Positions 42,297 to 49,635 of a stretch of 64,000 nt of DNA are shown here, one piece after another. Location: IMG/VR virus record IMGVR_UViG_3300034198_012226, positions 22,482-86,481 of that record, one strand, 5' to 3'. A model generated the notes under the pieces. The model was not told the DNA's origin. It searched no databases and saw nothing but the letters and a program-made list of their open reading frames with translations. This DNA comes from a virus. Position 1 is the first letter of the stretch, and the number at the start of each line of letters is the position of its first letter. The translations under genes were made by a program, and so were the position numbers.

Positions 42297-42994
42297 GGCC
42301 GCATCCTTTCACCCTTCATGAAGCCGACCCAACGGGCAGCAGCTTCCTTGTTCTTGAACCTGGCGTGCGGATCACCGCTGCCGTCGATATGCACCGCGGC
42401 CTTCAGGCCGTTCACGTCGCATGGCTTGATCTCGTAGTCGCGCTCCCAGTAGCTCGGGTGGCGGTAGAGTTCCATGCCGGTGTTGGTCATGATCCGGATC
42501 ACGAAACGATCCAGCACCCCGCCGCCACCGTGGTCTCCCGGCACGACCAGGAGGGGAATCTTGAAGATGCCGGACGAGCGACCGATGCGGCCGTACACGT
42601 CGTTCTCCTCCGGCCACGGACGGCCATAGCCAGGCTTCTCCGGGTCGGTGTTGCCGTACCAGATGCGGACGATGCCTTTGCCCTGGATCAGGCGATCCAG
42701 CACCGTCTTGACCTTCTCGTCGGTGTGGATGCTGTACCAGGTCGGCAAGTTGATCCGGTTGTCGCTGATGTACTTGATCAGGTCACGGTAGAACTGGTAC
42801 ATGGCGAGGGTGCCGAAGTGCTCGGGGCCTGGCGCAACAGCTCCGGGAACGAACGGCAGCATCTGAGTCACCTGGTCAGCGACGTACTGGAAGCCAGCGG
42901 TGGTATAGCCGTCGCCGCAGGGGATCACGTAGAGCTTCTGCTCCTCGTTGATGGTGATCTCGGCGATGTCAGGCTTGACGGTTGGAGTGGTCAT
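42293..42994 (-). CDS. Unknown protein
   Basis: 233 residues from ATG 42994. FVPGAVAPGPEHFGTLAMYQFYRDL, GKGIVRIWYGNTDPEKPGYG, GRIGRSSGIFKIPLLVVPGD and KNKEAAARWVGFMKGERMRP. The GRIGRSSGIFKIPLL segment is the most distinctive and looks like a conserved core. It overlaps the upstream gene by 26 bases. Function unknown. Confidence 0.6.
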   Translation of the reverse strand: MTTPTVKPDIAEITINEEQKLYVIPCGDGYTTAGFQYVADQVTQMLPFVPGAVAPGPEHFGTLAMYQFYRDLIKYISDNRINLPTWYSIHTDEKVKTVLDRLIQGKGIVRIWYGNTDPEKPGYGRPWPEENDVYGRIGRSSGIFKIPLLVVPGDHGGGGVLDRFVIRIMTNTGMELYRHPSYWERDYEIKPCDVNGLKAAVHIDGSGDPHARFKNKEAAARWVGFMKGERMRP

Positions 42995-43355
42995 GATTTC
43001 CTTTCTTGTTGAAGACGGTGTCTCCACGTTTTTGGGTCTGGAGGGCGGCAAGGGTTCGGTAACCCCAGACTGCCGCGAGCAGCTCCAGGCAATGGCTGTT
43101 CTTCACGCTGCGCTGACACAAGTCCTTCAGCTTGTGGGCGTGGCGCTTGAACTTGTCGTAGCTCATCTGGTTCTGCTTCTCGAACTCGACCAGGAACAGC
43201 ATCACTTCGCTGTCCTCGGGGATGCTCTCGATCACGAACCCGTTGAGGTTGTTGGCCGACATGAACGCGGCCAGGCGATCCTTGAAATCCCTGGCCGGGT
43301 GTCGAGCTGTAAGGGGCTTTGGTTCCGGCCCCGGTGGCAGCTCGACGTACTTCAC
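42969..43355 (-). CDS. Unknown helical protein
   Basis: 128 residues from GTG 43355 (GTGA overlap with the previous stop). AAFMSANNLNGFVIESIPED, then long helices (FEKQNQMSYDKFKRHAHKL, LCQRSVKNSHCLELLAAVWGYRTLAALQ). No motif recognised. Confidence 0.55.
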   Translation of the reverse strand: MKYVELPPGPEPKPLTARHPARDFKDRLAAFMSANNLNGFVIESIPEDSEVMLFLVEFEKQNQMSYDKFKRHAHKLKDLCQRSVKNSHCLELLAAVWGYRTLAALQTQKRGDTVFNKKGNHDHSNRQA

Positions 43356-43993
43356 TTGATCCCCGCCAGGGCCTTCAGCTCGGCCTTGATGCGCTTCGCG
43401 TCTTCGCCGCGCCAGGTCGCCGCATTCGACAGGAAGTAGATCACCTGGGTCTTCCCGTCCTCGCAGCCGTAGCGGCTGTTGACGGTGTCCACGCAGAGCA
43501 TGGCGTCCAGGTAGGGCACCGCGCCGAAATATGGTTTCGGCCACACCTGTTTGATCTCACGGGCGATCTCGCGGATCGTGCGCTGCGCGCCGACCAGCTT
43601 CATGGCCGAGCCGTACTTGGCGATGACGCGATCCAGCACCGATTTGAAGTGCAGCTCCATCACCGACTGGTGCTGCCCGTTGACGAGCTTGTCAGTGCAG
43701 CGGCCCTTGGTATTGGCCAGGGTCTCGCGGAAGTCGCCGTCAGCCGACAGCCCGAAGATGTGCTGCTCGCTCTCGTAGCCGTCGCGCTTCTCGTAGCGGC
43801 AGACCGAGGTCGTGGTCGTGATCAGGCCATCGGTGTGGCGCTTGTAGGTCGTGAAGTACAAGCGGTGCTGCTCGGGCAAGTCCCAGTGCGACTTGCGCTC
43901 CCAGGTGCCCTTGCCGTCGCGGCCCTTCCAGAGGATGTCGCCGGTTGGGTTGGTCACGAGGGTCGATTCGATAACGCTTTTTGCGGTGTTCAT
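43352..43993 (-). CDS. Unknown protein
   Basis: 213 residues from ATG 43993 with GGAG. GDILWKGRDGKGTWERKSHW, RLYFTTYKRHTDGLITTTTS, LDRVIAKYGSAMKLVGAQRT and a Cys near the C-terminus (SRYGCEDGKTQVIYFL). A mixed alpha/beta protein with no recognised family. Confidence 0.6.
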   Translation of the reverse strand: MNTAKSVIESTLVTNPTGDILWKGRDGKGTWERKSHWDLPEQHRLYFTTYKRHTDGLITTTTSVCRYEKRDGYESEQHIFGLSADGDFRETLANTKGRCTDKLVNGQHQSVMELHFKSVLDRVIAKYGSAMKLVGAQRTIREIAREIKQVWPKPYFGAVPYLDAMLCVDTVNSRYGCEDGKTQVIYFLSNAATWRGEDAKRIKAELKALAGIK

Positions 43994-44033
43994 GGTGCTC
44001 TCCAATGATTTTGGGGTTTGTACTGCGAAGGGT

Positions 44034-44510
44034 TTATTCTGCTGCGGGCTTCTCGCCCCAGACGCCGACCGAGGTGTGGTTGACCTCGGGGATGGAATCA
44101 AGTGGGACGAAGCCAAGCCACGGGTTGGCGATCATGGCGCGGTCGGTGGCGACGACCAGGGCGACCCCATAGGGTTCCCACGGGATGACCTTGAGGGCCG
44201 CGAGGCCGTCGATGCACAGGCGGGAGACGTTGGCGAGCACGTCCTCCTTCACCTTGACGTGGAGACTGCCGCCGCCGACCGGCTTGGCGATCCAGGTCTT
44301 GATGCGCGGGTCTTCCGACGACATGAAGTAAAAGCCGGGAACACGCGGGGTTTCGATCCGGTGGTCTTTCGTGAAGCCACCGTAGCCGTCGCTGCGACGC
44401 ACCGGCACCTTGACCTCACGGATGTAGGTGAACGCCTCGAAGAAGTACGAGAGGTCGGCCACCTGGCCGTAGAGGGTCTTCTTCAGGACATCAGCGCCGA
44501 GTTCCTTCAT
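44034..44510 (-). CDS. Unknown beta-rich protein
   Basis: 158 residues from ATG 44510. FFEAFTYIREVKVPVRRSDG, VPGFYFMSSEDPRIKTWIAK, CIDGLAALKVIPWEPYGVAL. Overlaps the upstream gene by 4 bases. No family recognised. Confidence 0.6.
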   Translation of the reverse strand: MKELGADVLKKTLYGQVADLSYFFEAFTYIREVKVPVRRSDGYGGFTKDHRIETPRVPGFYFMSSEDPRIKTWIAKPVGGGSLHVKVKEDVLANVSRLCIDGLAALKVIPWEPYGVALVVATDRAMIANPWLGFVPLDSIPEVNHTSVGVWGEKPAAE

Positions 44511-45145
44511 ACGCCCTCCGGCCAGTCGATGCGCAGCTTGTGGGCCTCGGCGAGGGCTTCCATGATCGCGTTGTACACCTGGAGCCGCTCCAGCTTCCAC
44601 TTCTTGCTGGAGACCGCGTCCTTGAACTCGGTGCGAATCTGGGAAGCCAGGGCAAACTCCCGCGTCGGGATGCCCTCGTTCATGCGCTTCTCGATGAACG
44701 GGCCGTCCTCGGTCAGCTCGCGGAACAGGAAGATGCCGAGCTTGTCGCCGTGCATCTCGGTCTCGAACGCCCCGGCGATGTCGCCGGTATCGTACAGGGC
44801 CTGAAGCGCGTCCACGATCACCGGCCTGGTCAAGTCCTTCATCGGTATCGACAGCTTGACCGTGATCTCGGTCTTGCCTGGCTTGCGCTTCCCTTCCGGT
44901 GCCGGTGGTGCGCCGAAGATGCTGCCGAAGATGTCCAGGAAGCTGTCACGGGTCTGGAACTTAACACCGGCCAGCAGCGCCATGCCATTGAAGACGATGT
45001 GGGCAAGTTCGAGCTTGTCCACGACGTGCTGGTTGCCGGTGCCAGGGTACTGGTTGTGGGCCGCAGCCCAGGCGCTGGCGACGTTGCTGAACTCGCCGAT
45101 GGGGTGGACGGTGCCGTCCTTAATGATGTTGAAGTAGGGTTTCAC
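44507..45145 (-). CDS. Unknown protein
   Basis: 212 residues from GTG 45145 with GGAGAG. AWAAAHNQYPGTGNQHVVDK, a Pro/Lys linker near the middle (APPAPEGKRKPGKTEIT), then a helical C-terminus. The start lies 17 bases after a palindrome variant at 45162-45176. Function unknown. Confidence 0.6.
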   Translation of the reverse strand: MKPYFNIIKDGTVHPIGEFSNVASAWAAAHNQYPGTGNQHVVDKLELAHIVFNGMALLAGVKFQTRDSFLDIFGSIFGAPPAPEGKRKPGKTEITVKLSIPMKDLTRPVIVDALQALYDTGDIAGAFETEMHGDKLGIFLFRELTEDGPFIEKRMNEGIPTREFALASQIRTEFKDAVSSKKWKLERLQVYNAIMEALAEAHKLRIDWPEGV

Positions 45146-45161
45146 GGTCTCTCCAGGTGGC

Positions 45162-45314
45162 CTACACCGGGTGCAGGCAGGGTTTCGGCTCGACGGCCAG
45201 GAGGCGCAGCTCTGCGGGGAGCTGGCCGGCATTGCGTTGCTGGCGCTTGCGGCGGCGCATGTGGGCCACAGGGTGCTTGCGGTCGTTATACGCTTTCGGG
45301 TTTCGCGTCTTCAC
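45162..45314 (-). CDS. 50-residue basic protein
   Basis: GTG 45314 with AGGAGA 6-7 bases upstream. VKTRNPKAYNDRKHPVAHMR, then RRKRQQRNAGQLPAELRLLA. Very Arg-rich, so nucleic-acid binding is plausible. Its last codons and TAG stop form a palindrome variant, CTACACCGGGTGCAG on the plus strand, identical to one at 8532-8546. Confidence 0.5.
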   Translation of the reverse strand: MKTRNPKAYNDRKHPVAHMRRRKRQQRNAGQLPAELRLLAVEPKPCLHPV

Positions 45315-45774
45315 TATCTTCTCCTAGTTTCAGTTTGGTGGCGGGTTCCCAACGACGGTCAGCTTTCGGCACAGCGCCGACCAGGTAGTGCTGGAAGCCG
45401 GTCGGGATGCCGTCTTCCATGCGCTTGATGACCGTCTCCCGATCCCGGAAGTCGCTCATCATGAACTCCAGCAGGCGGGCTGGAACGTGCGGTGTCGATC
45501 GGATCACCCAGGCCGGGTCGATCCAGCGTTCAGCCGCGCTGTCGCACGTCGGCATGATGACCGCCGCGACGATGTGGCCCTTGATCTCGGGGATCACCCA
45601 GTCCAAGGTATCGACCACGCAGATGGCGCGGCCGGTGTGGATATGGTCTTCGCCAGGCATCCGGAATTGAATCCAGTAACCGGGCCTGACGTAGCCCACG
45701 TCGTGGCCGATCCAGCTCGCGGTCGGCACCTTCACTTCGCGGTGGCTGTACCGCACGTCCTTACGATTGCTCAT
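45286..45774 (-). CDS. Unknown protein
   Basis: 162 residues. YSHREVKVPTASWIGHDVGYVRPGYWIQF, HTGRAICVVDTLDWVIPEIKGHIVAAVIM and DRETVIKRMEDGIPTGFQHYL. Beta-rich with a helical end. Overlaps neighbours on both sides. No family recognised. Confidence 0.6.
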   Translation of the reverse strand: MSNRKDVRYSHREVKVPTASWIGHDVGYVRPGYWIQFRMPGEDHIHTGRAICVVDTLDWVIPEIKGHIVAAVIMPTCDSAAERWIDPAWVIRSTPHVPARLLEFMMSDFRDRETVIKRMEDGIPTGFQHYLVGAVPKADRRWEPATKLKLGEDSEDAKPESV

Positions 45775-45935
45775 TGCGTCTCCAGGTTGCGGCGCTCGGC
45801 CTCGTTCTCGGCCAGCTCGACGTAGTCTTCACGTCCGGCACTGCGCTCTTTTTCCAGAACACCGAGAACCTGGTTGTCGGTGCAGTTGCGGAGGTAGCTC
45901 TTGAACTCCTCCCGGTCTTTTTTGCTGATGCTCAT
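45771..45935 (-). CDS. 54-residue helical protein
   Basis: From ATG 45935, within overlaps to both neighbours. MSISKKDREEFKSYLRNC, NQVLGVLEKERSAGREDYVE. Two charged helices; function unknown. Confidence 0.5.
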   Translation of the reverse strand: MSISKKDREEFKSYLRNCTDNQVLGVLEKERSAGREDYVELAENEAERRNLETQ

Positions 45936-46147
45936 GCGAACCCCAATCGGTTGGAAGGCCACACCGACTTGTGGGTCGGCCCCATGACTTCGACCCAGAT
46001 ATAGTCGCCACCGTTCGGGTGGTTGTTGACGATAGCCTGGTCGAGGTTTTCAGTCCGGACGGTGCCGGTGAAACCGGCTGAACCCCGGTCTGGCGGGCAG
46101 CTCACGCGCTGCCCATACTTCAGTTTCTTTGCTTGATCGACTCGCAC
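45932..46147 (-). CDS. Small beta-barrel-like protein
   Basis: 71 residues from GTG 46147. AKKLKYGQRVSCPPDRGSAGFTG, YIWVEVMGPTHKSVWPSN resemble small SH3/KOW-like barrels, comparable to the protein at 12009-12209. Function unknown. Confidence 0.55.
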   Translation of the reverse strand: MRVDQAKKLKYGQRVSCPPDRGSAGFTGTVRTENLDQAIVNNHPNGGDYIWVEVMGPTHKSVWPSNRLGFA

Positions 46148-46353
46148 AAGTTGTCCTTGAAAAGAGGTTCGGACAGCAGGATGTAGACGCTGCCGTCAGG
46201 TCGAGAGAAGCCCTTGTACATCCGGTTCTCGTGCATGTAGTTGTCGTAGCCATGCGCCGTGAAGGGCTGCTGTTTGAAGGTAGCGAGCACCGGCCCGTCC
46301 TTGTCGTCCTGGTGGACGGTGACGGTGTCCTCAGCCTTGTACTGGCGATCCAT
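46120..46353 (-). CDS. Small unknown protein
   Basis: 77 residues from ATG 46353, overlapping genes on both sides by 23-28 bases. DTVTVHQDDKDGPVLATF, FSRPDGSVYILLSEPLFKDN. Probably an all-beta fold with a helical end. Function unknown. Confidence 0.5.
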   Translation of the reverse strand: MDRQYKAEDTVTVHQDDKDGPVLATFKQQPFTAHGYDNYMHENRMYKGFSRPDGSVYILLSEPLFKDNLCESIKQRN

Positions 46354-46828
46354 GTTTGCTCCGGATGTTGGCAAGGTCTTCTTCGAGGATGGTGATCTCG
46401 TTCTCCACGTCCATGAGCTGCTCCTCGAAGTCATCGTCGCCCTGGGCGTCGAGCCGGTCACGGTAGTTCTGGAGGAACTTGATCGTCTGCTCGATGATCG
46501 ACCCGGTCTCGGGCAGGAACTTGGCCGTCTTGTAGTCGCGCTTGACGACCTCCATGGCCTCGTCACGGCTGCTGGCCCTGATGAAGTAGCGGGCGATGGT
46601 GGTGCCGGTGATCGGGGTCGTGAAGTCCGCGAGCCAGAGGTCGTCCGGCGTGCCCCAGTATGCGCCGCCGCAGTCGTAGCCGCCATCGGTCAGCGGCACG
46701 CGTTCGAGCTGGAACTGGGGATCGGTCAGGCCGACGCGGTGAAAGTAGTGGCGACCCATCGGAGCGCCGTACTTGATGTTGACCTCGGCCAGGGTCAAGG
46801 GTGGTGGGGTTTTCGGCTTCGATGCCAT
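46331..46828 (-). CDS. Unknown protein with conserved Gly-Tyr-Asp core
   Basis: 165 residues from ATG 46828. QFQLERVPLTDGGYDCGGAY, then WGTPDDLWLADF, then a helix of Arg/Glu residues and a C-terminal coiled coil (EEQLMDVENEITILEEDLAN). The GGYDxGGAYWG core is a pattern I have seen in phage proteins of unknown function. Confidence 0.6.
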   Translation of the reverse strand: MASKPKTPPPLTLAEVNIKYGAPMGRHYFHRVGLTDPQFQLERVPLTDGGYDCGGAYWGTPDDLWLADFTTPITGTTIARYFIRASSRDEAMEVVKRDYKTAKFLPETGSIIEQTIKFLQNYRDRLDAQGDDDFEEQLMDVENEITILEEDLANIRSKHGSPVQG

Positions 46829-46829
46829 G

Positions 46830-47219
46830 TCAGTTTCCGTAGAGGTCGATGACAGCCTTGGCCGCGTCAGCCGGGATGTCGAAGGTTGCTGGGCTGTCCT
46901 CGACCCAGTTGCGGGCCTTAAACATGTAGTAGTCGGACTCGGTGTCCTTGACGATGTCGAACCCGAGTTCGTTCGCCCTGGCGATCTCCTGCTCGAACTG
47001 ACGGGCCACGGCGCGGCCACGCTGGTATATCGTGTCGAAGTCACGCGGGCCTTCGTAGCTGCGCGGCCCCAGGTTCTTGAAGCCGCGACGCCAGTCTTCA
47101 CGAGCGCCCTGGGTGCAGAACGGGTTCAGTTCGATGTTGTTCTCGCGGTACCGGCGAATATCCTCAGCCGCTACCTTCTCGGCCCAGGCCAGGACTTCCT
47201 CAGGGGTGTTGAAGCGCAT
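46830..47219 (-). CDS. Unknown helical protein
   Basis: 129 residues. NTPEEVLAWAEKVAAEDIRRY, NPFCTQGAREDWRRGFKNLG, AVARQFEQEIARANELGFDIV. Small ordered alpha-helical protein, nearly abutting both neighbours. Function unknown. Confidence 0.6.
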   Translation of the reverse strand: MRFNTPEEVLAWAEKVAAEDIRRYRENNIELNPFCTQGAREDWRRGFKNLGPRSYEGPRDFDTIYQRGRAVARQFEQEIARANELGFDIVKDTESDYYMFKARNWVEDSPATFDIPADAAKAVIDLYGN

Positions 47220-47220
47220 G

Positions 47221-47493
47221 TCAGTAGCCCTCCCGCTCGGTGGAGATGACCCAACGACCTTTGTCGTTGATCCAGGCGTGCAGCGGGCGCAGCTTCATGC
47301 CAGCCGGGAACACCTCGCGGAAGTGTTCACGCAGTGCCGAAGCGCGGCGCACATCGAGCTGGTAGAGGTAGCCGCCCACGTCGATCTTGTTGGCCTTCGC
47401 CTCGCGGATCACGTACTGGCTTCCTTCGTGGTCGGGGTTCTTGTCGATGAAGGTATCGACCTTGGCAAGTAGGGTTGTCCAGAGCTGTTTCAT
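47221..47493 (-). CDS. Small unknown protein
   Basis: 90 residues from ATG 47493. MKQLWTTLLAKVDTFIDKNP, then GGYLYQLDVRRASALREHFRE and LRPLHAWINDKGRWVIST. No family recognised. Confidence 0.55.
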   Translation of the reverse strand: MKQLWTTLLAKVDTFIDKNPDHEGSQYVIREAKANKIDVGGYLYQLDVRRASALREHFREVFPAGMKLRPLHAWINDKGRWVISTEREGY

Positions 47494-47494
47494 T

Positions 47495-47797
47495 TCAGTC
47501 CTCGATGTTGGTGACGCAGACAGGGCGGGTAACGTCGCGCTCGAATTGAACCTTGAACGACTCACCGATGAAGTAGGTGGCAACGAGCAGCAGCTCGCCG
47601 TACTCGGTGTCCTCGACGGACGCAACGACAGCGCCGTCCAGGTTGCGCACCATGCGGCGGGTGACGTTGGGCAGGGCCTCCAGCGGGTTGCTGCCGTAGG
47701 TGACCTTGACGACCGGCTTCTTGCCGCCCTTGCGCTCGGGCTGGCCGTAGTAGGTGGTCTTGATGATGCGCGGGCCGATGACGGTGCCGGTGCTCAT
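47495..47797 (-). CDS. Small beta-rich protein
   Basis: 100 residues. VIGPRIIKTTYYGQPERKGG, VVKVTYGSNPLEALPNVTRRM, ELLLVATYFIGESFKVQFER. Strand-rich throughout. Start overlaps the upstream gene by 4 bases. Function unknown. Confidence 0.6.
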   Translation of the reverse strand: MSTGTVIGPRIIKTTYYGQPERKGGKKPVVKVTYGSNPLEALPNVTRRMVRNLDGAVVASVEDTEYGELLLVATYFIGESFKVQFERDVTRPVCVTNIED

Positions 47798-48222
47798 TCC
47801 TTACCCTCCGCAATGCGGTCGGCCATGGCGGTGACTGCGGCCAGGTCGGCTTCCAGGGAAGTGCTGTTGTCGGCGATCACGTCGTGGCCGTCGTTGCCGT
47901 AGACGAAGTTGACGACGCCACGGTAGGTGCCGTCCGGCAGGTACACGTAGAGGTCTTCCTCGTCGGTAGCGAACATCGCGGCCTTGAGGTACTTCACGTC
48001 GGTGCTTTTCTCGGTGGCCCAGTCTTCGCCGTCGTGGACGCGGAGGACGAAGCCTTCTTCGACTAAGTCGGTGATGACCTTGAACACGATGCGGCGCTCG
48101 ATCACCTGGCGGTTGTGGACGACCAGCTCCTCGGGGGTCAAGTTCTCCTTGCGGCGCGGACGCTTCGGGCCATCTTCGGATTTCGGACGGCCTGGCTTTT
48201 TCAACTCTACTTGGGGGGTCAT
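47794..48222 (-). CDS. Unknown protein with AT-hook-like N-terminus
   Basis: 142 residues from ATG 48222, preceded by GGAG. Residues ~8-26 (KKPGRPKSEDGPKRPRRK) contain a PGRPK element like an AT-hook, suggesting minor-groove DNA binding. The rest is alpha/beta (VIERRIVFKVITDLVEEGFV, YVYLPDGTYRGVVNFVYG). The leader holds two hairpins and a dispersed palindrome. Confidence 0.6.
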   Translation of the reverse strand: MTPQVELKKPGRPKSEDGPKRPRRKENLTPEELVVHNRQVIERRIVFKVITDLVEEGFVLRVHDGEDWATEKSTDVKYLKAAMFATDEEDLYVYLPDGTYRGVVNFVYGNDGHDVIADNSTSLEADLAAVTAMADRIAEGKE

Positions 48223-48246
48223 GGATTCTCCAGTTGGAGGGTTTTC

Positions 48247-48314
48247 GCCGACCGGGATTGGTCGGCTACAGTGGGTGTAGCACCGCACGACACAGCCCTG
48301 ACTCGCAGGGCTGT
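48247..48314 (-). promoter_or_regulatory. Structured leader: two hairpins flanking a palindrome
   Basis: Arms GCCGACC/GGTCGGC (48247-48266) and ACAGCCCTG/CAGGGCTGT (48292-48314, 5-base loop) lie on each side of the 15-bp palindrome at 48266-48280, in the 103-base gap between genes. Neither hairpin has a T run. Probably a control site for the gene at 47794. Confidence 0.55.
48266..48280. repeat. Dispersed 15-bp palindrome, copy K
   Basis: CTACAGTGGGTGTAG, 13 of 15 matches, intergenic, 44 bases before the ATG at 48222. Confidence 0.65.
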
Positions 48315-48325
48315 AGCTTGAGGTG

Positions 48326-48559
48326 TCAGCTCGGAGGAGTGCTCATCCTCCAGTGGTACCGGGCGTTCGCTTCGGCGTGGGTCTCGATGTGCCACATCTT
48401 CGACTTCCGGCGATGGTACGGCAGCGCCAGGTATTCACGGCGCAGGCGCTTCAGGGTCGGGTGGTAGCCCTCCTTCTGTGCCCACGGGTCTTTGTGGTGC
48501 TGCGCTCGCACCGTCTGGTAGGCGGCGCGGCGCAGGCGCTTGGCGACCTTGCCGTTCAT
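48326..48559 (-). CDS. Small Arg-rich protein
   Basis: 77 residues. MNGKVAKRLRRAAYQTVRAQ, HPTLKRLRREYLALPYHRRK. Strongly basic and helical, consistent with RNA or DNA binding. ATGA overlap with the upstream gene. Confidence 0.55.
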   Translation of the reverse strand: MNGKVAKRLRRAAYQTVRAQHHKDPWAQKEGYHPTLKRLRREYLALPYHRRKSKMWHIETHAEANARYHWRMSTPPS

Positions 48560-48957
48560 GACTTGCGCACCTTGAAGCGTTCATTGCGGTGCGGGCGCTT
48601 GTCGTCGGCGGTGACCATGGCCACGGTCACGTCGGTACCGCCTTCCACCATGACCGCTGTCACGAACCAATGGCGGTTGTCGTGGGTGACTTCCTCGCGC
48701 ACCTGGTAGTGGCCAGGCGGCAGGGTCTCGCGCAGCTCGCGGCCCTTGCGCTGCTGGTCGCGCATCTGGTGGTTGTGCCACCATTCATCGAAGTCCTTCT
48801 TCGTGATCCCGGCCTCCTCCCAGTCGATTTCCTGGAAGGCAGTGGTACTGATCGCCCCGATACGCATCAGCGCACAGAGCATGGCGCTCGGCACCTTCTG
48901 GTTTAAGACTTCCTCGCGGCTTGGTGGGAATGGGACGCCGCCGTCAGTGCATGGCAT
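48556..48957 (-). CDS. Unknown protein
   Basis: 133 residues from ATG 48957. PPSREEVLNQKVPSAMLCAL, DFDEWWHNHQMRDQQRKGREL, then GHYQVREEVTHDNRHWFVTAVM as a beta domain. No family recognised. Confidence 0.55.
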   Translation of the reverse strand: MPCTDGGVPFPPSREEVLNQKVPSAMLCALMRIGAISTTAFQEIDWEEAGITKKDFDEWWHNHQMRDQQRKGRELRETLPPGHYQVREEVTHDNRHWFVTAVMVEGGTDVTVAMVTADDKRPHRNERFKVRKS

Positions 48958-48958
48958 G

Positions 48959-49168
48959 TTAAATCTCCTCGATAATGTAGCGGCCAGTGCGCTTCTCCAC
49001 GAGGAGCTTCTGGGTCGCTTTGTTGTAGGTGGGTTCGCCGATTTTGATCCGGCCCTCGGCAAGTGCCGACTCCACGTCGCCGTTGAAGTTGCGATCCGCG
49101 AAGGAGCGGGCCATGTAGTGGGCGGTGCCGACGCGGACGCCCTTCAGTGGATTTTTGGACTTTGCCAC
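48959..49168 (-). CDS. Small unknown protein
   Basis: 69 residues from GTG 49168. AKSKNPLKGVRVGTAHYMAR, SALAEGRIKIGEPTYNKATQ. Basic N-terminus, beta-rich centre. GGA of the preceding stop region may serve as ribosome-binding site. Function unknown. Confidence 0.5.
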   Translation of the reverse strand: MAKSKNPLKGVRVGTAHYMARSFADRNFNGDVESALAEGRIKIGEPTYNKATQKLLVEKRTGRYIIEEI

Positions 49169-49170
49169 GA

Positions 49171-49635
49171 TTATCCGATCATGTTGATGCTGCACATTTT
49201 GAAGCCATGGCGTCGGGTCAACGACGCTGCCTGGATTCGGTTTCGAGCGAGGACTTCAATCGCTCCGGACATGCCACGCCCCAGGTCGATCTCGACCCGG
49301 TAGACGTGACCCTTGGGATGACGGGTGCCGATGGTGCAGGTGTCGTCCAGCAGCAGACGCCGCTCGATCATGTCCTTGTGCATCGGCAGGATGTGCCAGG
49401 CTTCCGTCTTGAGCACCTGCTCGATGGCGTTCATGACGGCGATCCCATTCGCATGGGCCATCTCGTCGGCCATCTCGAAGACGCAGTCCAGAATCCGGCC
49501 GTAGTTCTTCGTGCGGTCAGCCGTCTTGTGGATTTCGGTGGACAGCAGGATGAAGCGTTCCGGCACGATGTAGAAGGGCAGGCAGTTGCGCTCGGTGTAG
49601 ATCGGCTCCTGGCGGGGCGCTACGAATTCAGCCAC
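49171..49635 (-). CDS. Unknown protein
   Basis: 154 residues from GTG 49635. NCLPFYIVPERFILLSTEIH, HANGIAVMNAIEQVLKTEAW, TIGTRHPKGHVYRVEIDLG. Mixed alpha/beta. It overlaps the coiled-coil gene by 8 bases. Function unknown. Confidence 0.55.
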   Translation of the reverse strand: MAEFVAPRQEPIYTERNCLPFYIVPERFILLSTEIHKTADRTKNYGRILDCVFEMADEMAHANGIAVMNAIEQVLKTEAWHILPMHKDMIERRLLLDDTCTIGTRHPKGHVYRVEIDLGRGMSGAIEVLARNRIQAASLTRRHGFKMCSINMIG

